Source: DATMXT01 sp963662765
GTDB taxonomy: Bacteria > Bacillota > Clostridia > Oscillospirales > Feifaniaceae
Reading direction: 5' to 3'
DNA length: 64,000 nucleotides
NCBI GenBank assembly: GCA_963662765.2
Contig: CAXXUP010000004.1
Location: forward strand, 186,001-250,000
Numbering within the stretch: the first letter of the stretch is position 1; each line of letters begins with the position of its first letter. A program made the translations under genes and the position numbers. Shown piece after piece: positions 50,380-58,028 of the stretch. Under the pieces are notes generated by a model. It had not been told where the DNA came from. It did no database searches and saw nothing but the letters and a program-made list of their open reading frames with translations.

Positions 50380-51708
50380 TCAGCTGGGAAACGACTGGGC
50401 CGAATCGCGTTCCCGCCCATCGCGGCCGTCTTGCCGCTCCGGCTGCGTGCTCTCCGGCACCGCCAAGCCAAGCTCGATGCCGCTCACCTCGGCCGCCTTG
50501 CAAAGCGCAGAAAACGCCTGTGTTATAGCATCCTGATATGAGGATAGGTCCTCCGCAGCCTGTTCGCTCTCCGCAGCCGTTTTCGCTGCGGCTACGGCGG
50601 TTTCATAGGCCTCGATATATGAGCTCAGCAGTTCCCTATCGGCATCGCTGAGGACGGAAAGCGCTTTTTCAACCTGTGCCGGATTGGCAGCGGGGGAGTC
50701 GTCCTGCTTATTTCCAAACTGCCCGCTCCGGTTGTCATCCTTCTCCTCTTTGGGAGACTCCTCTTGCGCCGGGTCATCCGAAATCTGGCCGGACCCAGAC
50801 TCGGAGTCGGACTTGATTTCCGACGAATCGGCCTGAGCCCCGGCGGAGGACTCTGTCAGATTATGACCGTTTGTCTGCCGGGAATTCGCCCGATCCCGCC
50901 CGCCGGAAGCGTTCTCATTGTCGGATGTGCCATCCGCGTCGATTTCTGTTTTGGAGTCCCCATCTTCTCTATTCGGATTTCGAGCCGGGACGCCTTGGCT
51001 ATTCTCTCTGTATTCGCCGCGCTCGGTGGCCCGAATGATGTCCCGGACCGGGACGTTAATCCACTGATCGGGGGCTTGTGTGTCGCCGGTGCTCTCCTGC
51101 ATCTCGCCAATGATGGTGAGCTTCCCGGGTGTCGTCCCCATCTGTTCGGCCTCCTTCATCCGGGAGATTGTGGTTGACACGACTTTGGTAGAAATATGGC
51201 CTCCGCCGTAATCACTGCTGCCCAGTTGCCGGGAGAGACTCGTTGTCTTACCGTCCGACCGGGAGGTCACGGCTAAAACGACGTAGTCTTCGTCGTCCTG
51301 CTCGATGTACCCTTCAGTTTGGCACTGCTCAATGGTCATTTCAATGGCATCGTCCAGCGTGGCATAGGCGACATTCTCTTCTTCAATGGCGTCGACAATG
51401 GACTTGGCATCCTCGTTGACGGCGCTGACCGTAAGAACTCGGTTGAAGACATTGAGCGTATATTTGACGGAGGGGTTGATGTCGAGCGTCACGTAGGAAT
51501 AAGGCAGACGGACAGCCGCCACACCGGATCCGCCCAGAATCATGACAGCCGCAGCGCAGGCGGCGGCCAGCCGGATGACGCGGGGCGAACGCTTGATTTC
51601 CACCGTCTGCCCGACCGCATACCCGTGCTGCCTCAGCCTAACAAAGGTCCCATCGACCCCAAGCCCGACTGCGGTATTGTCTTTTATGTCCGTAATGACC
51701 ATTTTCAT
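50380..51708 (-). CDS. rsgI: RsgI-like transmembrane anti-sigma factor with a helical sensor domain
   Basis: A 442-residue bitopic protein. The cytoplasmic RsgI N-terminal domain is at about 1-40 (MKMVITDIKDNTAVGLGVDG), followed by one transmembrane segment (about 44-66). The extracytoplasmic RsgI core begins VTLDINPSVKYTLN; its Asn-Pro is where RsgI proteins are known to cleave themselves. A Ser/Asp/Glu/Gln-rich linker spans about 240-340, then a 70-residue helical domain at 346-415. That domain aligns without gaps to the three repeats of the secreted protein encoded upstream (51876-52901). Start 51708 is preferred (GGGTG upstream; the family begins there); ATG 51729 is possible. Confidence 0.88.
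   Translation of the reverse strand: MKMVITDIKDNTAVGLGVDGTFVRLRQHGYAVGQTVEIKRSPRVIRLAAACAAAVMILGGSGVAAVRLPYSYVTLDINPSVKYTLNVFNRVLTVSAVNEDAKSIVDAIEEENVAYATLDDAIEMTIEQCQTEGYIEQDDEDYVVLAVTSRSDGKTTSLSRQLGSSDYGGGHISTKVVSTTISRMKEAEQMGTTPGKLTIIGEMQESTGDTQAPDQWINVPVRDIIRATERGEYRENSQGVPARNPNREDGDSKTEIDADGTSDNENASGGRDRANSRQTNGHNLTESSAGAQADSSEIKSDSESGSGQISDDPAQEESPKEEKDDNRSGQFGNKQDDSPAANPAQVEKALSVLSDADRELLSSYIEAYETAVAAAKTAAESEQAAEDLSSYQDAITQAFSALCKAAEVSGIELGLAVPESTQPERQDGRDGRERDSAQSFPS
50464..50673 (-). repeat. RsgI copy of the shared 70-residue helical domain
   Basis: It begins VEKALSVLSDADRELLSSYI and ends SGIELGL. By my own count about 31 of 70 positions are identical to the third repeat of the neighbouring secreted protein, with no gaps. 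Confidence 0.88.
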
Positions 51709-51875
51709 AACATCAACACCCATATTCATAAGGCATGCCCCGTGCAGCCTATTGTATCATATTGTAAAACAGCCACCGCCTCCCCGGAAGCCTGAAGGGA
51801 GATTTCCGCTTCAGGCCTCCGGAAGGCTGTATAACCCCTTACGAGGTATTTGGACTTGCCAAAGCAGGAGAATTT

Positions 51876-52901
51876 TTATCTGCCGCAGACCTTCATAAGC
51901 CCGAGGTCGATATCGGCCTCTTTTGCCGCGTCAAGCAGATCTCTGAGAGCTGCTACGACGGCTTCACGGTAAGCCGACAGATCGTCGTCCTCATCGGCAT
52001 CTTCCTTTGCCTCTACGGCAGCGGCCACAGCGTCTTCATAGGTGTCGATTTCGCCGCTTAAAGTATCTTTGTCCTCATCGCTGAGGGCTGCGATGGTTTC
52101 CTCGACAGCCTCTGTAAAGTACGATCCGATCCGGCCGCCAAGGCCGTTTTTGACTTCGCGAGCGGGGAACTCCTTCAGTCCGAGATCAATGTCGGCCTCT
52201 TCGGCCGCGTCAAGCAGGTCCTTAAGGGCGGACATGACAGCCTCGCGGTAAGCAGACAGATCGTCGCCCTCATCAGCGGTTTCCTTAGCCTCCGCGGCTG
52301 CGTCCACGGCGTTCTCATAGGCGTCAATTTCGTCGCTTAAAGTATCTTTGTCCTCATCGCTGAGGGCTGCGATGGCTTCCTCAACCGTGACAATGAAGTC
52401 TTTGCCACTCCAGTTGCGATGAAGCTGCCCGTTTATGGATGCGGCGCTGCTCATCGACGTCTTAAGGACGATTCCGGCCTCTTTTGCTGCTTTGAGCAGA
52501 TTCTTCAGAGCGGTCATAACAGACTCGCGGTATTCAGAGAGATCATCGCCCTTTTGGGCATTCTCCATGGCTGCGATTGCCTCAGCTACGGCATCCTCGT
52601 AGGCCTTGATATAATCCTTCAAAATCAGTTTTTCCGCATCGCTGAGGGCTGCAATGGCCTCTTCAGGAGCACCGTTTGCAAGACTTGGGTTGCCCGCATG
52701 CTTCGTGTTCGCGTCAAACCCGGACACGACTGTTTTCTTTGACTTGTCAGCGGAGCCGCCATCCGACGCAGAAAACTGCGAGCCCATTGCCTTATTGCCT
52801 TTGCCGCCGTTGTCAGAACCCGCCAGTGCCGTTGTCGCAAGGGACAGGACCAACGCCAATGTTAGGGCAATTGAGATTATCGCGCCCATCTTTTTTTTCA
52901 T
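51876..52901 (-). CDS. Secreted acidic protein with three 70-residue helical repeats
   Basis: A 341-residue protein with a signal peptide (GAIISIALTLALVLSLATTA) and no anchor, so it is probably released or loosely wall-bound. After a Gly/Ser/Lys-rich segment come three repeats at about 79-148, 173-242 and 266-335. The shared pattern is EEAIAALSD-E-D-K..L...I-AYE-AV..A, then DDLS-YR-AV..AL..LL-AA-EA-I-LGL. Each repeat ends in an acidic, Ala-rich helix. No known family recognised. The same domain forms the tip of the RsgI-like sensor encoded downstream. Start 52901 has AGGAAGTG upstream; a SigI-like promoter precedes it. Confidence 0.8.
   Translation of the reverse strand: MKKKMGAIISIALTLALVLSLATTALAGSDNGGKGNKAMGSQFSASDGGSADKSKKTVVSGFDANTKHAGNPSLANGAPEEAIAALSDAEKLILKDYIKAYEDAVAEAIAAMENAQKGDDLSEYRESVMTALKNLLKAAKEAGIVLKTSMSSAASINGQLHRNWSGKDFIVTVEEAIAALSDEDKDTLSDEIDAYENAVDAAAEAKETADEGDDLSAYREAVMSALKDLLDAAEEADIDLGLKEFPAREVKNGLGGRIGSYFTEAVEETIAALSDEDKDTLSGEIDTYEDAVAAAVEAKEDADEDDDLSAYREAVVAALRDLLDAAKEADIDLGLMKVCGR
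51897..52106 (-). repeat. Third 70-residue repeat of the secreted protein
   Basis: Begins VEETIAALSDEDKDTLSGEI and ends ADIDLGL. Very close to repeat 2, differing mainly in the middle; the pair is also similar at DNA level, so this is the most recent duplication. Confidence 0.9.
52176..52385 (-). repeat. Second 70-residue repeat of the secreted protein
   Basis: Begins VEEAIAALSDEDKDTLSDEI and ends ADIDLGL. Confidence 0.9.
52458..52667 (-). repeat. First 70-residue repeat of the secreted protein
   Basis: Begins PEEAIAALSDAEKLILKDYI and ends AGIVLKT; the most divergent of the three, lacking the final LGL. Confidence 0.88.
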
Positions 52902-52956
52902 AGCAGTCACTTCCTTATCAAAAATCGGGCCTAAATATCGGCCGCTATTATCTATA

Positions 52957-52985
52957 TTCGACGGGAGGACGTTAAAAAATGGGGT
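52957..52985 (-). promoter_or_regulatory. SigI-type promoter candidate of the three-repeat protein gene
   Basis: On the minus strand ACCCCA (52980-52985) is followed after 19 bases by CGAA (52957-52960), about 55 bases before the start codon. SigI promoters are described with an ACCCC-type -35 and a CGAA -10; the spacing should be compared with characterised examples. Confidence 0.5.
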
Positions 52986-52989
52986 AATC

Positions 52990-53023
52990 GGAAAATTTCT
53001 CCGAACTCCGGGAAAATTCTCCG
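52990..53023. repeat. Direct repeats upstream of the SigI-type promoter
   Basis: GGAAAATTTCTCCG (52990-53003) and GGAAAATTCTCCG (53011-53023) start 21 bases apart, two helical turns, immediately upstream of the ACCCCA element. They could bind a regulator. Confidence 0.5.
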
Positions 53024-53154
53024 CCGTCGGGGTATGAAATGTGGGGGGAGCGCTTTTTCACAGTATTACATATTCATGTGAAATTTTCAACGTAAGATAT
53101 GTGTATGCAAATGAGTTTTTGCACGGCAAACGAGCAGTGCCGGGGAGAAATCGG

Positions 53155-53196
53155 ACAAAGCAGCCCCCGCCTGCGAACAGGCGGGGGCTGCTTTGT
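53155..53196 (-). terminator. Strong hairpin after the radical SAM gene
   Basis: A perfect 19-bp stem (53155-53173 with 53178-53196, loop CGAA) directly downstream of the radical SAM stop codon; the T-tract is short and broken. Confidence 0.75.
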
Positions 53197-53202
53197 CATT
53201 TT

Positions 53203-54588
53203 CTAATTTTGGTGACCGGAGCCGCTTTGGCACTTGCCGCAGCCTGCGCACCCCCGGCCTTCCGCCCACAGGCGGTCGGCGGTCGGCGCCCAGCACACTG
53301 CCTTCTCCCGGCACTTTTCCGACAGTTCATGCACATCTTCGGGCATCTGCAAATCGGTGGAATGTGCGCCGGATTTTTCCACCATTGCGGTCAGGGCACC
53401 CGGATTATCGAGGAGCGGACAGGGCCGCAGATGGTTACCGTTGAAGGGCTGCCCGCCGCGGTAGGCCGCAAACAGCGGGGACTGTAGGGCCTCGGCCAGC
53501 GTTTTGTTTCGCACGTTGGAATCCGAGTAGTGAATGAAGGCACAGGGCTCAATGTCCCCGCCGGCGTTGATGTGAAAATAGTTGCGCCCGCCGGCGATGC
53601 ACCCGTCGACATACTCTCCGTCGTTCCAGAAGTCCATCGTAAAGATTGCTTTCGTTTTGCGGAATTCGCGGATCCGGTGATACATGAACTCCCGCTGCTC
53701 GGCCGTTACCATCAGATCGGTCGGAGCACCGCAGCCGACCGGCATATAGGTGAACAGCCAACAGAATTTTGCGCCCATTTCAACCATCCAGTCGAAGTAA
53801 TCCTCGCTGCCGATTGAATCATAGTTTTTCGAAGTGTAGCAGCAGGAGAGCCCAAAGGGCAGTTTTTTGCTGTGGAGAAGTTCCATGGCGGCTTTTACGC
53901 TCGCAAAAGTGCCTTTGCCGCGGCGAAAATCGGTTGCCGCCTCAAAACCCTCAACACTGATGGCCGGGACAAAATTGCCGACGCGCAGCATTTCATCTGC
54001 GAAAGCCTCGTCGATGAGCGTGCCGTTTGTAAAGGCGGAGAACACGCAGTCATTATGTTTCTCACACAGCGCAATGATGTCCTTTTTGCGGATCAGCGGC
54101 TCGCCGCCGGAATACAGGTACATATGGATTCCGAGCTCCTTGCCCTGACGGATGATGTCATCGAGCGTATCAAAATCCATATTCAGCCGGTCGCCGTATT
54201 CGGCGGCCCAGCACCCGGTGCAGTGCAGATTGCATGCGCTGGTGGGGTCAATCAGGATGGTCCACGGAATATTGCAGCCAAACCGCTTCATAGCCGCCTC
54301 CCGGCGGGGTTCCCAAAGGAAGTTGGCGTTAATGACAAAGTTTTGGAACAGGGTTTTCCGCACATGGGGGTCCACATCGGTCCAAAGGCTATTCACGAGC
54401 CGGTTCCAGTTGTTGTCCGGGTCGGCGACGGCATTGCGAACAACACTCAGCTGCTTTTCATATGCGCCTGATATGTCCAGTTTGTCGGCCAATTCAATTA
54501 GGCGGGGCAGATTGGCTTGCGGGTTTTGTTCCAAACATGCATAGGCTTGTTTGATCAACGTTGCTTCGACGCTCTTTTTAATGTCCAT
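53203..54588 (-). CDS. Radical SAM protein with C-terminal Cys-rich (SPASM-like) region
   Basis: A 461-residue enzyme. The N-terminal helical part (about 1-105) is followed by the radical SAM core with CNLHCTGC (about 119-126) binding a 4Fe-4S cluster and SAM, and LYSGGEPL. Further Cys residues (GCIAGG, EPCAFIHY, RPCPLL, then CAGCGKCQ at the end) suggest auxiliary clusters. The substrate is unknown; no precursor peptide or partner enzyme is evident. A TetR gene lies upstream in the same direction. Confidence 0.85.
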   Translation of the reverse strand: MDIKKSVEATLIKQAYACLEQNPQANLPRLIELADKLDISGAYEKQLSVVRNAVADPDNNWNRLVNSLWTDVDPHVRKTLFQNFVINANFLWEPRREAAMKRFGCNIPWTILIDPTSACNLHCTGCWAAEYGDRLNMDFDTLDDIIRQGKELGIHMYLYSGGEPLIRKKDIIALCEKHNDCVFSAFTNGTLIDEAFADEMLRVGNFVPAISVEGFEAATDFRRGKGTFASVKAAMELLHSKKLPFGLSCCYTSKNYDSIGSEDYFDWMVEMGAKFCWLFTYMPVGCGAPTDLMVTAEQREFMYHRIREFRKTKAIFTMDFWNDGEYVDGCIAGGRNYFHINAGGDIEPCAFIHYSDSNVRNKTLAEALQSPLFAAYRGGQPFNGNHLRPCPLLDNPGALTAMVEKSGAHSTDLQMPEDVHELSEKCREKAVCWAPTADRLWAEGRGCAGCGKCQSGSGHQN

Positions 54589-54707
54589 GATATGCTTCCT
54601 TTCTCATCTGAGCAAAAGCACATGACTTCGCATTTATGTAATAGGGATCCTCCCTGCCTTCGGCCAGAGCTTATCGCAAATGCGAAAAATGCACCATATA
54701 TAAAATA

Positions 54708-54738
54708 AGGGTAATGTCCGATTTTAGGACATTACCCT
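54708..54738 (-). terminator. Terminator after the TetR gene
   Basis: AGGGTAATGTCC pairs with GGACATTACCCT (12 bp), followed on the minus strand by TTATTTTATAT. Flanking CGCAAATGC / GCATTTGCG can extend the structure. Confidence 0.75.
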
Positions 54739-54758
54739 GCATTTGCGCAAAATCTGTT

Positions 54759-55349
54759 TTATTTTTCGGTTTGCTCATCGGAACCGGCAGAAAGATGATT
54801 CTCCAATGTGCTGCGCAGGCCCCCGAAAAACAGCCGTTCGGCGCGCCGCAGCACGTCGGCGGGATCCCCCCGCATTCCCTGTTGGAGCCACTCCAGCAGC
54901 AGTCCAACAAACATGGCCTGGTACGCATGTCCGATAAACTTCAGGTCTTCCGCCCCGACCGGCAGCCCTTCGGCCGCTTTTTGCACATACTCCGTGATGA
55001 GCGGATCGGTCGCCCGATATAAGTACTGCTCCAGCTGTCCGTGGTTGATGGAATTGTATACGTGATATACCGCACGGCGGTTGTCCGAAAAGAAGGTCAC
55101 CGCCCGCTCAAGGCCGTCGGCCCAAGAGTCATCCGCTTTTCCCTCATCGCAGATGCGTTGCACATCCCGGCTGAAAAGGGCCTCGAGAACAGCGTATATA
55201 TCCCCGAAGTGATAGTAAAACGTGTTGCGGCTGATGCCGCACGCCTCCACGATTTCCTTGACCGTGATTTTGTCGAGGGGCATTTGACCCAGCAAATGGA
55301 CAAACGCCTCGAGAATGGCCTGCTGCGTAAACTGTGTCATAGCCATCAT
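54759..55349 (-). CDS. TetR-family regulator
   Basis: A protein of about 196 residues with a clear TetR helix-turn-helix (MPLDKITVKEIVEACGISRN, TFYYHFGDIYAVLEALF) and a C-terminal domain of the DhaS-like type. Three in-frame ATGs lie near the start (55349, 55346, 55340), and the last fits the GGAAG site best. It precedes the radical SAM gene by 170 bases with a terminator between, so it is a plausible but unproven regulator of it. Confidence 0.85.
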   Translation of the reverse strand: MMAMTQFTQQAILEAFVHLLGQMPLDKITVKEIVEACGISRNTFYYHFGDIYAVLEALFSRDVQRICDEGKADDSWADGLERAVTFFSDNRRAVYHVYNSINHGQLEQYLYRATDPLITEYVQKAAEGLPVGAEDLKFIGHAYQAMFVGLLLEWLQQGMRGDPADVLRRAERLFFGGLRSTLENHLSAGSDEQTEK

Positions 55350-56016
55350 TCTTCCGGTTTTTATATTTATTTATCAGATATTATCCAAACATCTGCATTA
55401 TATCTTTTTGCCGAATAAAATCAAGGTGCAGGTTTCTTTGCAGCGGGTATGACTGACGTGCGTCTGTGAAAAGCCGGGCTGGCACCCATGCTCGCAGCGC
55501 CGGTCCGGTCAAAGGGACAAAAATGAGTTATCTGATCTTACTTTGACGCAACCGTAACGGTGAATACCTTTACAATATAGAATCCTTCTTTTGCAATGGC
55601 CTCCGTTAGCGTCACTGGTGTACTCGATGTCCCACGGGTCACGGTTTCGGATACGGTAATCACGCCCGGTTGCCGGAAGTTCAGATAATTGTACATTCGC
55701 AGATACCCATGGTGTCCAGTGTAAGGCCATCGGTGACAAGGCCGATGTCTCGGCTGAGTATTTTCCACACGACCTTATCCGCATCCGCGCCAAGCTGCCC
55801 GAGCAGGGTGAGCGCCATCTGCTATGGAAGCATGGCAAACTGATCCGGATATACTGGGAATTCTCAGCTTTCCGCCAACAAGCAAAATGGGCCGCGCCCA
55901 AAAGGCACGGCCATTTTGTATAAAGAGAAGGTCCAGTACTGTTGTGGACGGTGCGGTCCGGTCCGTGAATCTATTAGTTGAAGCTTACTGCCGCTAATCT
56001 ACTGGTTGCGATTAAT
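55350..56016. other. Region without an intact gene between tetR and the flavodoxin gene
   Basis: The minus-strand ORFs here look like chance frames. The plus strand holds a protein-like fragment without a start (55660-55923). The first 300 bases hold the TetR upstream region only. Confidence 0.5.
55660..55923 (+). pseudogene. Possible gene remnant
   Basis: An 88-codon open stretch without a start or ribosome binding site, whose translation looks like a real protein fragment (VSAEYFPHDLIRIRAKLPEQ, then GERHLLWKHGKLIRIYWEF). Its last codons run through a hairpin (GGCCGCGCC/GGCACGGCC, 55883-55918). Family not recognised. Confidence 0.3.
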
Positions 56017-56493
56017 TCAACCGTTTTTTATCTGCTCGGCAAAGCGGTTGATGTTATCCTCGGCAATGTTTGTCTGACTTTTATCCGTGCCGGTTATTTT
56101 TTTCATGACAGTCTTTTCGAAGAAGTTCATTTTTTCGAAATTACATTCCCCCCCGAAGTTCTCCTTTACTGCGGCCGCGGCCAACAGTTCTTCCGGGAAA
56201 GAAGTGCCGAGCTGTTTGGCGGTATCTTCTTCTTTGGCCATTCCGCATATGAAAAGACCAAGCCGTTTCTTCTGGAGGATGTCGAGGTTTTCAGCGCAGA
56301 AAAGTTCGACGGGTTTGCGAATTTTCCCCGCATAAATCGAGCCGCCGATGACGACCGTATCATAGTCCGCCAGACTTGGATGATTGATGCTCAAGTCACA
56401 GATATCGACTTCTCCGTCCAGCTTTTTTGCGAGAATATCGGCACATTTCCTTGTAAAACCGTACTTGCTTGCGTATGTAATTAAAGTGCGCAT
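56017..56493 (-). CDS. Flavodoxin-domain protein
   Basis: A 158-residue flavodoxin-fold protein. The FMN phosphate loop is at the N-terminus (TYASKYGFTRKCAD), followed by TVVIGGSIYAGKIRKPVE and LFICGMAKEED, as in the HemG/flavodoxin_5 group. A cytoplasmic one- or two-electron carrier or a menaquinone-dependent dehydrogenase is likely. It lies 15 bases after an FMN_bind gene in a tetR-led operon. Confidence 0.85.
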   Translation of the reverse strand: MRTLITYASKYGFTRKCADILAKKLDGEVDICDLSINHPSLADYDTVVIGGSIYAGKIRKPVELFCAENLDILQKKRLGLFICGMAKEEDTAKQLGTSFPEELLAAAAVKENFGGECNFEKMNFFEKTVMKKITGTDKSQTNIAEDNINRFAEQIKNG

Positions 56494-56508
56494 TTTTTCC
56501 TCCGACGA

Positions 56509-56895
56509 TTACTTCGTCAACGCGTTTTCAATTGATTTCAGATATGCCTTGCTTGTCACCGTGGCGTCGGTTACTACATCGACCGTCGTGTTCTGGGCCT
56601 CGACGACCCGGCTGAAAATCTCATCGGAGACCTCTTTTGACGCAAAGCGGACATCTTTCATCACTTCAATATCCGAAATTTTTCCCTCGTGTATCGTGAC
56701 GGCCACTTCGTTGGACCATCTTCCCGCCGTGTACGCCCCATTGTATGTGCCGTCACTCAGCGAAGTAGGGGCTACGGCGGAAATTTCGACTTTGCTTCCC
56801 GCGTCAAGTCCCCGGGAGATGTAGATGATCCCGCCGCCGCCGATGATGACAATCACGGCAAATAAGATGAGTATGATTTTTAGTGCTTTTTTCAT
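56509..56895 (-). CDS. Membrane-anchored FMN-binding domain protein
   Basis: A 128-residue protein with an N-terminal transmembrane segment (about 6-27) and an extracytoplasmic FMN_bind domain (DGTYNGAYTAGRWSNEVAVT; then VDVVTDATVTSKAYLKSI). The flavinylation motif reads VTDAT instead of the usual SGAT; the acceptor Thr is kept, so ApbE-type flavinylation may still occur. Its ATG overlaps the TetR stop (ATGA). Middle gene of tetR-FMN_bind-flavodoxin. Confidence 0.85.
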   Translation of the reverse strand: MKKALKIILILFAVIVIIGGGGIIYISRGLDAGSKVEISAVAPTSLSDGTYNGAYTAGRWSNEVAVTIHEGKISDIEVMKDVRFASKEVSDEIFSRVVEAQNTTVDVVTDATVTSKAYLKSIENALTK

Positions 56896-57509
56896 GTTTT
56901 ATCCTCTCTCTCGTATTGAATTGTAGTTTTATTCTCGATGACGGCCAGACCTTTTATCGTAAAATCCGTGAGATACTCGACAAGCTGAGGAAAATACTGC
57001 AGCCCGATCTCCTCCTTGTGGGTTTCAATCGTGAGGATAGCTGTGAAAATAGCCATAATCATGCCGCGGTCGATATCGCTGCGCATTTTCCCCTGGACCT
57101 GCCATTCGGAGACAATTTCCAGAAAATCGTTATATAGAAAATCGAGCCGTTCCAGCCCATTTTCCTCACGGTATCGCTGCTCGATTTTGCCGAACACCTC
57201 CTTATTATACCATTCTCTCAGAATGGGGTTTGATTTCATGCCAGCAAGGTTGTGCTGCATTAGCTCACTGATTACGTTGAACGGGTCCTGCTCAAAGTTG
57301 AGCGTCTGTATGATGTTCTTTTTCAGCTTATCATTCTCGTCCAAATAGATTGCCATAAACAGGGCCTCTTTAGAAGAGTAGTAGTTGTAGAATGTGCCCG
57401 TCCCGATTCCCGCAGCTTTTGTGATATCGGAAACGCCGGTGGCCTTAAACCCTTTTGCACCAAAAAGCTCCCTTGCGTGAACATACAATTCTGTCCTTAT
57501 ATCTTTCAA
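56892..57509 (-). CDS. TetR-family regulator of the FMN_bind-flavodoxin operon
   Basis: A 205-residue TetR protein (ARELFGAKGFKATGVSDITK, then AAGIGTGTFYNYYSSKEALF). A TTG start at 57509 is supported by AAGGAAG upstream and by the usual TetR N-terminus; a longer frame to 57584 runs into the operator. It is the first gene of the operon and overlaps the next by 4 bases. Confidence 0.85.
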   Translation of the reverse strand: MKDIRTELYVHARELFGAKGFKATGVSDITKAAGIGTGTFYNYYSSKEALFMAIYLDENDKLKKNIIQTLNFEQDPFNVISELMQHNLAGMKSNPILREWYNKEVFGKIEQRYREENGLERLDFLYNDFLEIVSEWQVQGKMRSDIDRGMIMAIFTAILTIETHKEEIGLQYFPQLVEYLTDFTIKGLAVIENKTTIQYEREDKT

Positions 57510-57546
57510 TAAAAAACACTTCCTTATGAAATAAAACGCACAATAT

Positions 57547-57570
57547 GAATGAATATTTTTTTGTTCATTC
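57547..57570. promoter_or_regulatory. Operator of the tetR-FMN_bind-flavodoxin operon
   Basis: GAATGAA-N10-TTCATTC inverted repeat about 40 bases before the TetR start, like TetR-family half sites. Confidence 0.65.
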
Positions 57571-58028
57571 GCATTAAACCACAAAGTGTTATTTTCGTCA
57601 AGACTTTGGTGACAATTTTGTTATGCTTCAATTTAGGTGATAATAACGCACAAAATGACTTTGCTGCCTATCCCTTGTGTTTCGCCCGGACCCTCCGCCA
57701 CCACCTACGTGATCGCGCCGTCCAAGCCCCTGCCCATGAACTGACGGACGAGGAAGCGGCTACGCTGGCAATGAAGGCGAAGCCAGCTTGAACAGCCTGC
57801 GCCTTTTGGCATTTCCGCCCCCGGCGATGTGGTTATTCCGTTTGATAAAATCAACGAGATTTTACCTGAAAAACACAGAACAGATAAGGGTAGATAGCAA
57901 AACTTCGGGCCAATTTGGCCCGAAGTCATTTTACTTGGATTATTGGATAATTGTCAGCGCATAAATTAGAATTTGTCAGTATCCATTCAGCTCATAATGG
58001 ATGCCTTCCAACGCCGCCCGATTTCTTC
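57571..58028. other. Region with decayed coding fragments and a hairpin
   Basis: Nothing intact is encoded. A protein-like remnant at 57660-57897 is followed by a perfect hairpin ACTTCGGGCC/GGCCCGAAGT (57902-57926), the end of a former transcription unit. The rest shows no signals. Confidence 0.5.
57660..57897 (+). pseudogene. Remnant of an unidentified gene
   Basis: Two frames carry protein-like pieces: HELTDEEAATLAMKAKPA in one, then QPAPFGISAPGDVVIPFDKI followed by NEILPEKHR in another, ending at TAG 57897 just before a hairpin terminator. They look like one C-terminus split by a frameshift. No start is visible and the family is not recognised. Confidence 0.35.

Noticed and set aside
52030..52400. 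EF-hand or dockerin-like calcium sites in the repeats (DEDKD segments)
   Set aside because: The acidic spacing lacks the Gly at position 6 and the hydrophobic position 8 of EF-hand loops; the segments fit helix caps better.
55509..55901. 130-codon minus-strand ORF
   Set aside because: No ribosome site, Arg/Ser/Cys-rich chance composition, and the opposite strand reads more like protein.
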